The notes: generated by a model from the letters alone, not told the origin. Shown: positions 42,803 to 51,571, counted from the stretch's first letter. The stretch is DNA of 51,974 nucleotides from Corallococcus terminator (GCF_003611635.1 NZ_RAVZ01000018.1:1-51974), one strand, 5' to 3'. Translations and numbers: made by a program.

Positions 42803-43615
42803 ATGCGGACACGTCTGGTTCTGGCTGCCCTGGTTGCCCTTTCCACGGGTTGCGTCTCGCAGGGCAAGTTCAACGAGAAGGCCCTGGAAGCCGAAGGGCT
42901 GACGAAGAACCTCACGGACGAGAAGGCGGCGCGCACGGCCGCCGAGGCGAAGATCAAGGCGCTGGAGGAGCAGCAGGCCGCCCTGAACCAGGAGAAGGTC
43001 GCGCTGGAGACGCGCCTCAACGCCTCCGAGAACCGCCTCACCAGCGCCGCGGCCGAGCGCCGCGCCCTGGAGGAGAAGAACGCGCAGTTGGCCGCGCTCA
43101 ACGACGAGCTGGCGCGCAACACGAAGAAGCTGGCGCAGGCCAAGGAGGAGCTGGAGAAGAAGAGCTCCGAGTACGAGAACCTGGCCCAGAGCCTCAAGCA
43201 GGAGATCTCCGACGGGAAGATTGAGCTGTCGGAGATGAAGGGCCGGATGACGGTGCAGTTGAAGGACAAGATCCTCTTCGCGTCCGGCTCCGCGCGCGTG
43301 GGCAAGGAAGGGCAGGAGGCGCTGGTGAAGATCGCCGACGCGCTCAAGACGGTGCGGGGCCGCATCATCCGCGTGGAAGGCCACACGGACGACGTGCCCA
43401 CCGGCGGCGGTCAGTTCGCCTCCAACTGGGAGCTGAGCCTGGCGCGCGCGATGGCGGTGGTGCACTCGCTGCAGGATTCGGGTGTGGACCCGACGTCGCT
43501 GTCGGCGGCGGGCTACGGGCAGTACCAGCCCATCGTGGCCAACGACACGCCGGAGCATAAGAGCCAGAACCGGCGCATCGAAATCGTGCTCGCCCCCAGC
43601 CTCGGAGGGCGCTAG
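42803..43615 (+). CDS. OmpA-family peptidoglycan-binding lipoprotein with coiled coil
   Basis: 270 residues from the ATG at 42803, which follows AGGAGGA. Signal ends LSTGC with lipid Cys at 17. Residues 20-135 are a long coiled coil (ALEEQQAALNQEKVALETRL and similar). The OmpA C-terminal domain (about 150-265) has GHTDDVP and NWELSLARA, with QNRRIEIVL at the end: the residues that bind diaminopimelate in this family. Role: an outer-membrane tether to peptidoglycan. A 30-base gap with a strong hairpin separates it from the TonB receptor. Confidence 0.92.
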   Translation: MRTRLVLAALVALSTGCVSQGKFNEKALEAEGLTKNLTDEKAARTAAEAKIKALEEQQAALNQEKVALETRLNASENRLTSAAAERRALEEKNAQLAALNDELARNTKKLAQAKEELEKKSSEYENLAQSLKQEISDGKIELSEMKGRMTVQLKDKILFASGSARVGKEGQEALVKIADALKTVRGRIIRVEGHTDDVPTGGGQFASNWELSLARAMAVVHSLQDSGVDPTSLSAAGYGQYQPIVANDTPEHKSQNRRIEIVLAPSLGGR

Positions 43616-43617
43616 GA

Positions 43618-43642
43618 GGGTGCGCGGGAGACCCGCGCACCC
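43618..43642 (+). promoter_or_regulatory. Perfect 11-bp hairpin filling the gap before the TonB receptor gene
   Basis: GGGTGCGCGGG (43618-43628), loop AGA, CCCGCGCACCC (43632-43642). AGGAGG starts at 43614 and runs into the first arm, while the start codon at 43646 has no other ribosome site. The hairpin may bridge or mask the ribosome site, or end part of the OmpA transcript. Confidence 0.6.
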
Positions 43643-43645
43643 TTC

Positions 43646-46264
43646 ATGAAAACGCTCGCTTGCGTCGTCTGTCTATTGCTTGCGACCGGGGCTGCCGCAC
43701 AGGCCCCGGACGCAGGTATTCCCGCTGGCGATGCTGGCGCTCCCACCGGCGTGCTGACGAAGCCGCCCGCGCTCTTGCGCCAGGTCGAAGCGACCTACCC
43801 GCCGGAGGCCGCCGCCCAGCAGTTGGAGGGCACGGTGGTGATGTTCATCGACATCTCGGAGACGGGCACCGTCACGAATGTCGAAATCACCCAGCCCGCT
43901 GGCAACGGCTTCGACGAAGCGGCCACCGCCGCGGTGAAGCAGTTCCAGTTCGAGCCCGCGGAGGTGGACAACGTCCCTTCTCCGGTGCGCATCCAGTACG
44001 CCTACCAGTTCGTCTTCCGCGCGCCGGAGCCGCCTCCGGAGGCCACCACCGACGGCGGCATCGCGGAGCCGCAGGGTCCGGTGAACTTCAGCGGCAAGGC
44101 GCTGGAGCGCGGCACGCGCAAGCCGCTGGTCGGCGCGGAGGTGGTGCTGACGGAGTTGGATCGCGCCACCGTGACGGACAGCGAGGGCCGCTTCTCCTTC
44201 CGGGGCGTCCCGGTGGGCACGCACCCGGTGGTGGTGGTGATGGGCAGCTACGACCGCTTCCGCACGCAGGAGACCATCGCGCAAGGGCAGGAGACGCAGG
44301 CCACCTACTACGTGCAGCGGCGCATCTTCAGCGCGTACGAGACGGTGGTGAGAAGCGACCGTGAGCGCAAGGAGGTGACGCGCACCACCATCCAGGTGGC
44401 GGAGGTGCAGCGCATCCCGGGCACGCAGGGTGACACGCTCAAGGTGGTGCAGAACCTGCCGGGCGTCGCGCGGCCCGCGTTCAACGGCGGCGCGCTGGTC
44501 ATCCGTGGCACCAGCCCCCAGGAGTCCGGCGTCTTCCTGGACGGCCTGCGCATCCCCATCCTGTATCACTTTGGTGGACTCACCTCCGTGTACAACTCGG
44601 AGCTGCTGGAGGCGGTGGACTACCTGCCCGGCAACTTCTCCGCGTACTACGGCGACATCACCGGCGGCGTCATCAACGTGCGCAGCCGCGATCCGCGCAC
44701 GGACCGGCTGCACGCCACGGTGGGCATCAGCCTGATTGAATCCAATGCGGTGGTGGAGGGCCCCATCACGGACACGCTGAGCTTCGCGATTGGCGGCCGG
44801 CGTTCGTACATCGACGTGGTGCTCAAGGCGGTGCCGTTCGACGACGACAGCCTCCAGGTGGCGCCGCGCTACTACGACGCGCAGGCGAAGCTGGTGTGGA
44901 AGCCGAACAAGCGCCACACCTTCACGTTGCAGGGGCTCACGTCGCGCGACCGGCTGGCGCTGCTCCTGGACCAGCCGGCGGATGGGGACCCTTCCGTCAA
45001 CGGCGGCCTGGACGTGACGACGGGGTTCAACCAGTTGCGCCTGCGGCACCAGTACCGCGAGGGCAAGCTGACGTTGGACACGCACGCGCTCATCGGCAAC
45101 ACGCTCTTGGACTTCGCCATTGGCGAGCGCGGCCTGCGCATCGCGTCCACGGACCTGTTCCTGCGGCCCACGATTGAGTACGCGTTCAACGACGCGGTGT
45201 CGGTGGCCGGCGGTCTGGACGTGGTGACGAACCTGGCGAAGGTGCGCGCGAGCATCCAGCAGCCGCCGCGCGAGGGCGAGCCGCCGACTCCGCTGGTGGC
45301 GGAGGAGCTCATCAACATCGACGGCAACTTCACCCAGTACTACCCGTCCGCGTGGGCGGAGGTGCGGTGGCGGCCGGTGAAGGAGCTGCTGGTGGTGCCG
45401 GGCATCCGCACGGAGAGCTACATCTTCACGGATCAGCAGGAGGTGAAGCGCACGGTGAACCCTCGGCTGGCGGTGCGCTACGCGCTCACGGAGACGCTGA
45501 CGTTGAAGGGCGGCGCGGGCGTCTACCACAGCCCGCCGGTGCAGGATGAGCCGTCGCCGGGGTTCGGCAATCCGGACCTGGGGGCGAAGCGGTCGCTCCA
45601 GTACAGCGTGGGCGCGGAGTGGCAGGCGCGGCCCGAGTGGTTCGTGGGCAGCGAGGTCTTCTACAACGACCTGGACGACCTCATCGTGCGCTCCAACGCG
45701 CGCATCATCCGCGACGGCGAATCGGTGCCGGAGGTGCTGAAGAACGGCGGCGTGGGGCGCATCTATGGCTTCGAATTGCTGATCCGCCGGGCGCTGACGG
45801 ACCGGCTGTTCGGCTGGATTTCGTACACGCTCAGCCGCAGCGAGCGCCGGGACGCGCCGGATGCGCGCTGGCGCCTGTTCGACAACGACCAGACGCACGT
45901 GCTGACGGCCATCGCCAGCTACAAGCTGCCGAAGGGCTGGGAGGTGGGCGCGCGCTTCCGCCTGGCGTCTGGCAACCCGACGACGCCGGTGGAGGGGGCG
46001 CGGCGTGACGACACGACGGACGTGTTCATCCCGTACTACGGCGCGGTCAATTCGCAGCGGCTGCCGTCGTTCAACCAGTTGGACATCCGCGTGGACAAGA
46101 ACATCATCTTCGACACGTGGAACCTGGACATCTACCTGGACCTGACGAACGCCTACAACAACCAGTCCGTCGAAGGCGTGGCCTACAACTACAATTACTC
46201 TCAGCGCGAGTTCTTCAAGGGCCTGCCCATCCTGCCCATCCTCGGCGCCAAGGGGAGCTTCTGA
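43646..46264 (+). CDS. TonB-dependent receptor with N-terminal TonB C-terminal-like domain
   Basis: 872 residues, signal peptide (CVVCLLLATGAAAQA). Residues 42-125 form a TonB C-terminal-type domain (ATYPPEAAAQQLEGTVVMFI, then FDEAATAAVKQFQFEPA). Residues about 147-230 are a carboxypeptidase-regulatory-like beta domain (GTRKPLVGAEVVLTE). The Plug is at about 238-355 (GVFLDGLRIPILYHFGG; YYGDITGGVINVRSRDP). A 22-strand-type barrel follows to the terminal Phe. Known for the family: TonB-driven uptake of metal complexes or other ligands. The N-terminal domain is unusual because it copies the energising partner's own domain. The ligand is unknown. The following lipoprotein gene starts four bases after its stop. 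Confidence 0.9.
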   Translation: MKTLACVVCLLLATGAAAQAPDAGIPAGDAGAPTGVLTKPPALLRQVEATYPPEAAAQQLEGTVVMFIDISETGTVTNVEITQPAGNGFDEAATAAVKQFQFEPAEVDNVPSPVRIQYAYQFVFRAPEPPPEATTDGGIAEPQGPVNFSGKALERGTRKPLVGAEVVLTELDRATVTDSEGRFSFRGVPVGTHPVVVVMGSYDRFRTQETIAQGQETQATYYVQRRIFSAYETVVRSDRERKEVTRTTIQVAEVQRIPGTQGDTLKVVQNLPGVARPAFNGGALVIRGTSPQESGVFLDGLRIPILYHFGGLTSVYNSELLEAVDYLPGNFSAYYGDITGGVINVRSRDPRTDRLHATVGISLIESNAVVEGPITDTLSFAIGGRRSYIDVVLKAVPFDDDSLQVAPRYYDAQAKLVWKPNKRHTFTLQGLTSRDRLALLLDQPADGDPSVNGGLDVTTGFNQLRLRHQYREGKLTLDTHALIGNTLLDFAIGERGLRIASTDLFLRPTIEYAFNDAVSVAGGLDVVTNLAKVRASIQQPPREGEPPTPLVAEELINIDGNFTQYYPSAWAEVRWRPVKELLVVPGIRTESYIFTDQQEVKRTVNPRLAVRYALTETLTLKGGAGVYHSPPVQDEPSPGFGNPDLGAKRSLQYSVGAEWQARPEWFVGSEVFYNDLDDLIVRSNARIIRDGESVPEVLKNGGVGRIYGFELLIRRALTDRLFGWISYTLSRSERRDAPDARWRLFDNDQTHVLTAIASYKLPKGWEVGARFRLASGNPTTPVEGARRDDTTDVFIPYYGAVNSQRLPSFNQLDIRVDKNIIFDTWNLDIYLDLTNAYNNQSVEGVAYNYNYSQREFFKGLPILPILGAKGSF

Positions 46265-46268
46265 CGCC

Positions 46269-47156
46269 ATGCGCACTCCCGTCCTGTTGTGTGCCGCCCT
46301 GCTGGTGTTGAGCGCGTGCGGTCCCGACTTCGAATTGCAGAGTGAGATTCGCCGCGTGCGCGTGCTGGCCATCAAGGCGGAGCCCGCGGAGCTGGCGTTG
46401 GATCCGAACGCGTCCACCCTGCCGCCGCCGGTGACGTTCAACGCGCTGGCGGTGACGCCGGACGGACGTCCGGTGACGGTGACGTACGCGCTGTGCCGGC
46501 CGGATGTGAATCCCTACGGGGACACGGGCTGTCCGGGCGCGAACGGTGTCGCGTTGCAGGACGGGGTGTTGTCATTGAGCGACCCGGCGGTGCAGGCGCT
46601 GCTCATCGCGGCGTTCCAGGCGGCGACGGGCAGCACGGGCGGAGGGAGCGGGGGCGGGTTCGACTTCAACGACCCGACGGTGCGCGCGGTGCTGGAGACG
46701 GGGTTGCCGCTGTTCGTGGGGTACGAGGCGACGGACGGCAGCGGGACGCCGGAGGGCGTGGAGCGAGGGGTGCGGCGCATCACGCTGCGCTCGACCGGGA
46801 CGCCGAACCTGAACCCGGTGATGCAGGACGTGCTGTGGGCCGAGGAGCCGCTGGTGGGGCCGCTGCCGCTGGACTCGGAGGTGACGTTCAGGCCGGTGTT
46901 GGCGGAGGGCAGCGAGGAGGCCTACTCCACGGCGGACGGGACGAAGACGGAGCAGGTCTTCTACAGTTGGTTCGCGACGGGGGATGGCGAGGTGAACTCG
47001 TTCCGTTCGTTGGAGCCGGTGGATGGCAAGCCCGGCGACCCGACGACGACCTACCAGACGTCCATGACGCCGGAGCGAATCACCCTCTGGGTGGTGGCGC
47101 GAGACGGACGGGGCGGCGTGGACTGGGCCATCCGCACGGTGGATGTGGGGCCCTGA
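46269..47156 (+). CDS. Lipoprotein coupled to the TonB receptor
   Basis: 295 residues. Signal ends LSACG, lipid Cys at about 17. The mature part is beta-rich (VRVLAIKAEPAELALD; PVTFNALAVTPDGRPVTVTYALC) with a Gly/Ser-rich linker (STGGGSGGGFDFND) and a late PERITLWVVARDGRGG. No family recognised. It follows the receptor gene by four bases, so it probably works with it at the outer membrane, for example as a ligand-capture or plug-associated protein. Confidence 0.82.
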   Translation: MRTPVLLCAALLVLSACGPDFELQSEIRRVRVLAIKAEPAELALDPNASTLPPPVTFNALAVTPDGRPVTVTYALCRPDVNPYGDTGCPGANGVALQDGVLSLSDPAVQALLIAAFQAATGSTGGGSGGGFDFNDPTVRAVLETGLPLFVGYEATDGSGTPEGVERGVRRITLRSTGTPNLNPVMQDVLWAEEPLVGPLPLDSEVTFRPVLAEGSEEAYSTADGTKTEQVFYSWFATGDGEVNSFRSLEPVDGKPGDPTTTYQTSMTPERITLWVVARDGRGGVDWAIRTVDVGP

Positions 47157-47175
47157 GGTCCGAAGGTCCCCCCCG

Positions 47176-47745
47176 TCACAGGACGTTGTCGGGCTCGCTG
47201 GTGAAGAGCGCGTCGAACAAAGTCGTATGGGGCGGCTTCTTCCCCTCCACGACGACGGGCGCGGGGGTTGCCGCCACTTCCTCGGGCAGAGCGCGAACCT
47301 TGAAGCGTGCTTCCAGTTCCTGGGCGACACGGGCTGCTGTTTCGGCCATCGCATCAGGCATGGGACCCACGTGGATTCGCGCTTCGCTGCGCTTGCTACC
47401 CTCATATGCGAACGTGATGCCGTACACGGTGAAGACAGGCGCCAGGATGCTCATGCTTCCCACGACAGCCCAGGGCACGGGCGGGATGGGATATCCCTTC
47501 GCGGGAAAGAGGACGCACGTGAAGCACGCCTGTGACGTCGAGGTGCCGTCTCCCACGCTGAAGCCTGGGAACAAGCCTCGGAGGTCCTTGAGGAAGTCGT
47601 TCCACCGTTCGTTGTCGCGGAGGGCCTCGTTCCAGCGCAGGGCACGACGTGCGTGTTCAGGGCCGTTCTCCTCGGAGGCTTCTGTTCCTGGCGCCGGCCA
47701 ATACTGTCTGGCGATGACCAGCAGTTCTTCCGGACTGAGGGACAT
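47176..47745 (-). CDS. Protein of unknown function, third gene of the Hsp70 operon
   Basis: 189 residues. The N-terminal half is helical and charged with several Trp (NEALRDNERWNDFLKDLRGLF). The middle has FTCVLFPAKGYPIPPVPWAVVGSMSILAPVFTVYGITF, one hydrophobic beta or membrane-proximal stretch. No signal peptide. No family recognised. It lies 18 bases after the lipoprotein gene on the minus strand and converges with the TonB-receptor lipoprotein gene. Confidence 0.7.
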   Translation of the reverse strand: MSLSPEELLVIARQYWPAPGTEASEENGPEHARRALRWNEALRDNERWNDFLKDLRGLFPGFSVGDGTSTSQACFTCVLFPAKGYPIPPVPWAVVGSMSILAPVFTVYGITFAYEGSKRSEARIHVGPMPDAMAETAARVAQELEARFKVRALPEEVAATPAPVVVEGKKPPHTTLFDALFTSEPDNVL

Positions 47746-47763
47746 GGCTTGAAGGCTCCGGCG

Positions 47764-48258
47764 TCAGAGGGTGTAGTCGCCAAATTGCACGGGAGTGGTC
47801 TTCTCGTGACACTGGCTCGTGAACAATGCTCCCGCGATGGACGCCTTGAACGTAGGTCGCAGGGCTGCCTTCAATGACTCGCAAAGCATTCCGAGCGGGG
47901 ACTCCATCGTGGCGACGCCGAAGATGGAATACGTAGCCTCGTTGATGCGCTCCGCCGTGATGCGTTGGGCCAGCGCGGTGGAGACGGGGCCCTCGTGGTT
48001 GTGAAGAGGCGTCTCGACCCCGAACCTGCACAGGATGGCTTCGCCGGTGTTCTCGCGCGAAATCCGGATGTGGATGCAGGCCGCTCGCCGGCCTCCTGCT
48101 TCACCCGGGGTCGTCTCGCGGATCGTCACGAAGCGGATCTGCCGGGGCCTGATCTGCCCCGTGACGAAGGTCCTGCTCGCAGGCCCGACACACGCTGTCA
48201 TCAACGTCAGCGCGGCGCCCGCCGCGAGCCAGCGCCGCCGTGCTGTGAGCCCACCCAT
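47764..48258 (-). CDS. Small lipoprotein, second gene of the Hsp70 operon
   Basis: 164 residues from the ATG at 48258, after GGGGTGAAG, three bases past the Hsp70-like stop. Signal ends LMTACV, lipid Cys at about 23. The mature protein has basic first strands (FVTGQIRPRQIRFVTIRE) and three further cysteines. No family recognised. The coupling to a cytoplasmic Hsp70-like ATPase and to another unknown protein is the main clue to function, and it is not enough to name one. Confidence 0.74.
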   Translation of the reverse strand: MGGLTARRRWLAAGAALTLMTACVGPASRTFVTGQIRPRQIRFVTIRETTPGEAGGRRAACIHIRISRENTGEAILCRFGVETPLHNHEGPVSTALAQRITAERINEATYSIFGVATMESPLGMLCESLKAALRPTFKASIAGALFTSQCHEKTTPVQFGDYTL

Positions 48259-48261
48259 GCT

Positions 48262-49518
48262 TCACCCCGCGAGCCACGAGGACGCGCGTCCCAGACCCTC
48301 CGCCACGGAGGTGAATGCATCCGCGGTGCGCACGCGCTCCTCACCGAAGCGCTTCACGTACAGCTCCCGCACCGCGGGAATCTGGGACGAACCGCCCGTC
48401 AGGAACACGGCGTCAATGTCCCTGGCCTCCGAATGCTTCGCCAACAGCCCTTCGGTGCACTGCGAGAGTTCATCCAGCAACGTGGCGCTCGCCGTGTCGA
48501 ACTCGGCGCGGGTGATGGGCTCGTGCAGGCGGATGCGCGCCTCGTCGAAGTCGATGGTCGCCACGTCCTCGCTGGACAGCCGCACCTTCGCCGCTTCAAT
48601 CGACCGGAACAGCCGGTAGCCCAGGTTGTCCATCACCAGGTCGTAGAGCGCTTCGATCTCCGCCGGCCGGTCGCTCGTGTCGAGCATCACCTCCAGCAGC
48701 TCCTGCGTGGACTTCTCCCGGATGAACGACATCTCATGCCAGTTCAGCAGCTTCGCCATCACGTGCTGCGGAATGGGCATCCGCTTCTCGCTGAAGCCCT
48801 TCACCTTGTACGTGGACCCCGCCCCGAAGCGCGGCAACAGCTTGTGTCGCATGATCTCCGCGTCGAACCGGTCACCACCGATGCGCACACCCGTGGACCC
48901 CACCACGTCCGGCCTGCGGTCCAGGTTCCCTCGGCGTGACGGCCCCAGCTTCATCAGCGTCAGGTCCGTGGTGCCGGCGCCGAAGTCCGCCACCAACACC
49001 AGCTCGTCGCGCGTCAGCCGCGCCTCGTATGCGAGCGCCGCCGCGATGGGCTCGATGAGGAACTGCACGTGCGTGAAGCCCGCAAGCTCCGCCGCCTTGC
49101 GCAGCCGCTTCTCCGCCAGTGCGTCCGCGTCCGGATCCGGCGTGAACACCGCGGGCCGCCCCATCACCACCGCGTCCGGCAGCTCGCCCAGGTGCGCCCC
49201 GGCCGACTCGCGCACGCGGCGCAGCAGGATGGCCACCAGGTCCTCGATGGTGAACGTGCGCCCCTTCACCTGCGTCGCCCGGAAGGACGAGCTGTGCAGG
49301 AAGGACTTCACGGACTGGATGAACCGCCCGTTGTTGTCCTCCAGGTAGCGCTGGATGGCGTCCGCGCCCGCGAAGATCTCCTTCTCTTCCTCCGCGAAGA
49401 ACAACACGGAGCGGAACAGACGCGGCTCCGGCGTGTGGGGTTGCAGGGGCAACACGGTGCCATCCGGCAGGGCCAGGGCGGTGTTGCTGGTTCCGAAGTC
49501 GAGTCCGCAGGCGCGCAT
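48262..49518 (-). CDS. Hsp70-family (YegD-like) ATPase without substrate-binding domain
   Basis: 418 residues from the ATG at 49518; the frame is open 26 codons further up but the Hsp70 N-terminus begins here. Phosphate 1 LDFGTSNTALAL (residues about 5-16), phosphate 2 VADFGAGTTDLTL, and adenosine motif LTGGSSQIPAVREL are all present. The length matches YegD rather than DnaK: there is no C-terminal substrate-binding region. The role of this branch is unclear. It heads a minus-strand operon with a lipoprotein and an unknown protein. Confidence 0.85.
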   Translation of the reverse strand: MRACGLDFGTSNTALALPDGTVLPLQPHTPEPRLFRSVLFFAEEEKEIFAGADAIQRYLEDNNGRFIQSVKSFLHSSSFRATQVKGRTFTIEDLVAILLRRVRESAGAHLGELPDAVVMGRPAVFTPDPDADALAEKRLRKAAELAGFTHVQFLIEPIAAALAYEARLTRDELVLVADFGAGTTDLTLMKLGPSRRGNLDRRPDVVGSTGVRIGGDRFDAEIMRHKLLPRFGAGSTYKVKGFSEKRMPIPQHVMAKLLNWHEMSFIREKSTQELLEVMLDTSDRPAEIEALYDLVMDNLGYRLFRSIEAAKVRLSSEDVATIDFDEARIRLHEPITRAEFDTASATLLDELSQCTEGLLAKHSEARDIDAVFLTGGSSQIPAVRELYVKRFGEERVRTADAFTSVAEGLGRASSWLAG

Positions 49519-49677
49519 GGGGGGGCGCCCCTTATCGCCATTCCTCCGGTCGCGGTAGCCCCAAAGTGAGTGCCTGCCGTGGAGCGGGCAGGGCATCGGG
49601 CGCTCGCGGACCCATGGCTTGGTTCCCCGCGCGCCCTCGCCATCTTTGCCCTGTCATCCCTTCGACAGGAGAACCCC

Positions 49678-50445
49678 ATGAAATCGCGCACGACATGGCT
49701 CACGGCGGGAGTCGCGGCACTGGTGGTGGGCACCGCCTGCCAGGACGGCGATCGCACCCGACAGGAAGGCACCCGGGCCGCGCCAGGGCAGGAGGTCGAG
49801 CAGGCCCAGGCCCGCTCGGAGGAGGCCTTCGACAGCGCCCGGGACGCGCAGAAGGAGGCCTCCCGGCAACAGCGCGAGGCCGCTCGGGCCCAGGAGGACC
49901 TCCAGCACAAGCAGCAGGAGCTCCAGGAGGCCCAGGCCACCGCCCAGAAGGAATCGCAGGAGGCCCAGGCCAGCCAGCAGCAGGCGCAGGCGCGCACCCA
50001 GCAGGCCCAGTCCGAGGCCCAGCAGGCCCAGGCGAGCGCCCTGGACGCCCAACGCCGGCTCCAGCAGGGGCTGACGCCGTCACGCGAGGTCGTGGGCCAG
50101 AACGCCCCCGTGGCGGCCCCGGTGGCCAACGCGCAGCCGTCCGCGCAGGACCAGCAGATCTCCGGCGAGGTGCTGAGCGCGAGCTCCCGCGAGGTGCTGC
50201 TCAGCCAGGGCGGAGAGCCCCAACTGCGGCTCCAGGTGGGGCCCACCACGCAGGTGCGGGTGGATGGCCGGGCCGCGAGCGCCGCGGACATCCAGGAAGG
50301 CGCGCAGGTGCGGGCCTCGTACCGCACGGATGCGAACAGCGGTGAGCCGCGGGCGCTGCGCATCGACGCCACGTCTCGCACGCAGCCAGCGGCGCCCGCC
50401 GCTCCGGAGAGTGGCGAGTCCTCGCCGGGTGTCGTACCCCGGTAG
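49678..50445 (+). CDS. Coiled-coil lipoprotein, Gln/Ala-rich
   Basis: 255 residues from the ATG at 49678, preceded by CAGGAGA. Signal ends VGTACQD, lipid Cys at about 21. Residues about 40-130 are a long Gln/Ala/Glu coiled coil (QQREAARAQEDLQHKQQELQ and similar). The C-terminal part (about 155-235) is a compact beta domain (ISGEVLSASSREVLLSQGGEP; LQVGPTTQVRVDGRAASAADIQEG). No family recognised. It faces the RpoH-like sigma gene across two tandem hairpins. Confidence 0.82.
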   Translation: MKSRTTWLTAGVAALVVGTACQDGDRTRQEGTRAAPGQEVEQAQARSEEAFDSARDAQKEASRQQREAARAQEDLQHKQQELQEAQATAQKESQEAQASQQQAQARTQQAQSEAQQAQASALDAQRRLQQGLTPSREVVGQNAPVAAPVANAQPSAQDQQISGEVLSASSREVLLSQGGEPQLRLQVGPTTQVRVDGRAASAADIQEGAQVRASYRTDANSGEPRALRIDATSRTQPAAPAAPESGESSPGVVPR

Positions 50446-50454
50446 CCCGGACTG

Positions 50455-50502
50455 ACTCGGCCCCGTTCCCTCGTGCCTTCCGCGAGGGTCCGGGGCCGGA
50501 GT
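50455..50502. terminator. Terminator hairpin 1 of a tandem pair
   Basis: ACTCGGCCCCG pairs with CGGGGCCGGAGT (one bulge), with CCCTCG/CGAGGG pairing inside. It lies 10 bases after the coiled-coil lipoprotein stop. Confidence 0.6.
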
Positions 50503-50528
50503 GCCGCCGCACGAGCACCGGACATGAC

Positions 50529-50573
50529 TCGGCCCCGTTCCTTCGCGCTTCCCACGCGAGGGTCCGGGGCCGA
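50529..50573. terminator. Terminator hairpin 2 of a tandem pair
   Basis: TCGGCCCCG (50529-50537) pairs perfectly with CGGGGCCGA (50565-50573), with CCTTCGCG/CGCGAGGG inside. The sequence is a diverged copy of hairpin 1, 74 bases along, and ends 31 bases before the sigma factor stop. Confidence 0.6.
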
Positions 50574-50603
50574 ATCGCTGTCGCAGGTGTTGCGCCTCGC
50601 GCG

Positions 50604-51491
50604 TTACGCGGCGAGTTCCGCCTGGTCCAGGCCGGCCTCGGCCATCAGGTTCGCCAGCTCCGCCTTCAGCTTGTCCTTGGCGCGGATCTCCAACTGACGG
50701 GCGCGCTCGCGGGAGAACCCGAAGTGCTCGCCCAGCTCGCTCAACGTCATCTCCGAATCGCTCATCACGCGCTGCTCGATGATGAAGCGCTCGCGCGGGT
50801 CCAGGCGCGTCAGGGCGCGCTGCACCAGCGTGCGGGTGAGGCCCGCCTGCTGCCGGTCCGCGACTTCATCCGCGTGGGAGGCCGCCTCGGACTCCACGAA
50901 GTCCAGGTGCGTGGCGTCCCCGTCCTCACCCACCGGCGCGTCCAGGGACAGGTCCCGGCCGCCCATGCGCTGCTCCATCTCACGCACTTCCGTGGGCTTC
51001 ACGTTCAGCTTGCGGGCGATCTCCTCCGCGTTGACGATGTGGCCGTCGCCGGCGCCCTGCTTCTCCAGCTCGCGGCGGGTGCGGGCCAGGCTGAAGAACA
51101 ACCGGCGCTGCGCCTGCGTCGTGCCCAGCTTCACCAGGCTCCAGTTGCGCAGCACGTAGTTCTGGATGTACGCGCGGATCCACCACACCGCGTAGGAGAT
51201 GAGGCGGATGCCCTTCTCCGGGTCGAACTTCTGCACGGCCTTCATCAGGCCGATGTTCGCCTCCTGGATGAGGTCCGACATCTTCAGGCCGTAGGAGCGG
51301 TACTCGTACGCCACCTTCACCACGAAGCGCAGGTTGCTCGTCACCAGGTGGTGGCCCGCGGACAGGTCACCGGCGCGGAAGCTGCGGGAGAGCGCCTGCT
51401 CCTCCTGCGGGCTCAGCAGCGGGTACTGGTTGATCTCCGAGAGGTACGTGGAGAGCGAGTCAGCAGAAGAGAAGGAGTTGGAAGCCTGCAT
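50604..51491 (-). CDS. rpoH: RpoH-type (sigma-32-like) RNA polymerase sigma factor
   Basis: 295 residues. Region 2 motifs: [19 protein letters not shown] and [16 protein letters not shown] (residues about 73-110). The RpoH box, QRRLFFSLA, lies at 128-136, which places it in the heat-shock sigma family rather than the housekeeping or extracytoplasmic ones. Region 4 helix-turn-helix: [20 protein letters not shown] (about 250-270). The length and type fit the Myxococcus xanthus sigma factor SigC, which I recall as a 295-residue RpoH-like protein; I cannot confirm identity by alignment. A sigma-54-type promoter lies upstream. Confidence 0.9.
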   Translation of the reverse strand: MQASNSFSSADSLSTYLSEINQYPLLSPQEEQALSRSFRAGDLSAGHHLVTSNLRFVVKVAYEYRSYGLKMSDLIQEANIGLMKAVQKFDPEKGIRLISYAVWWIRAYIQNYVLRNWSLVKLGTTQAQRRLFFSLARTRRELEKQGAGDGHIVNAEEIARKLNVKPTEVREMEQRMGGRDLSLDAPVGEDGDATHLDFVESEAASHADEVADRQQAGLTRTLVQRALTRLDPRERFIIEQRVMSDSEMTLSELGEHFGFSRERARQLEIRAKDKLKAELANLMAEAGLDQAELAA

Positions 51492-51554
51492 GGGGGTCTC
51501 TCGGGGAAGAGGGCGGGATGTGTTCCGCTCGTTTGCTGCGACGGGAGAACCTTT

Positions 51555-51571
51555 AGCAATGCAGGTGCCAA
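51555..51571 (-). promoter_or_regulatory. Sigma-54-type promoter of the RpoH-like sigma gene
   Basis: On the minus strand, TTGGCACC-TGCA-TTGCT: the -24 and -12 elements match the TGGCAC/TTGC consensus, and GG and GC are 12 bases apart. The predicted start is about 50 bases before the ATG at 51491. The rest of 51492-51821 holds no gene that I can support. Confidence 0.75.

Noticed and set aside
43673-46441. A long minus-strand frame opposite the TonB receptor gene.
   Set aside because: It has the same Arg/His/Val/Ala-rich, motif-free composition and no initiation site.
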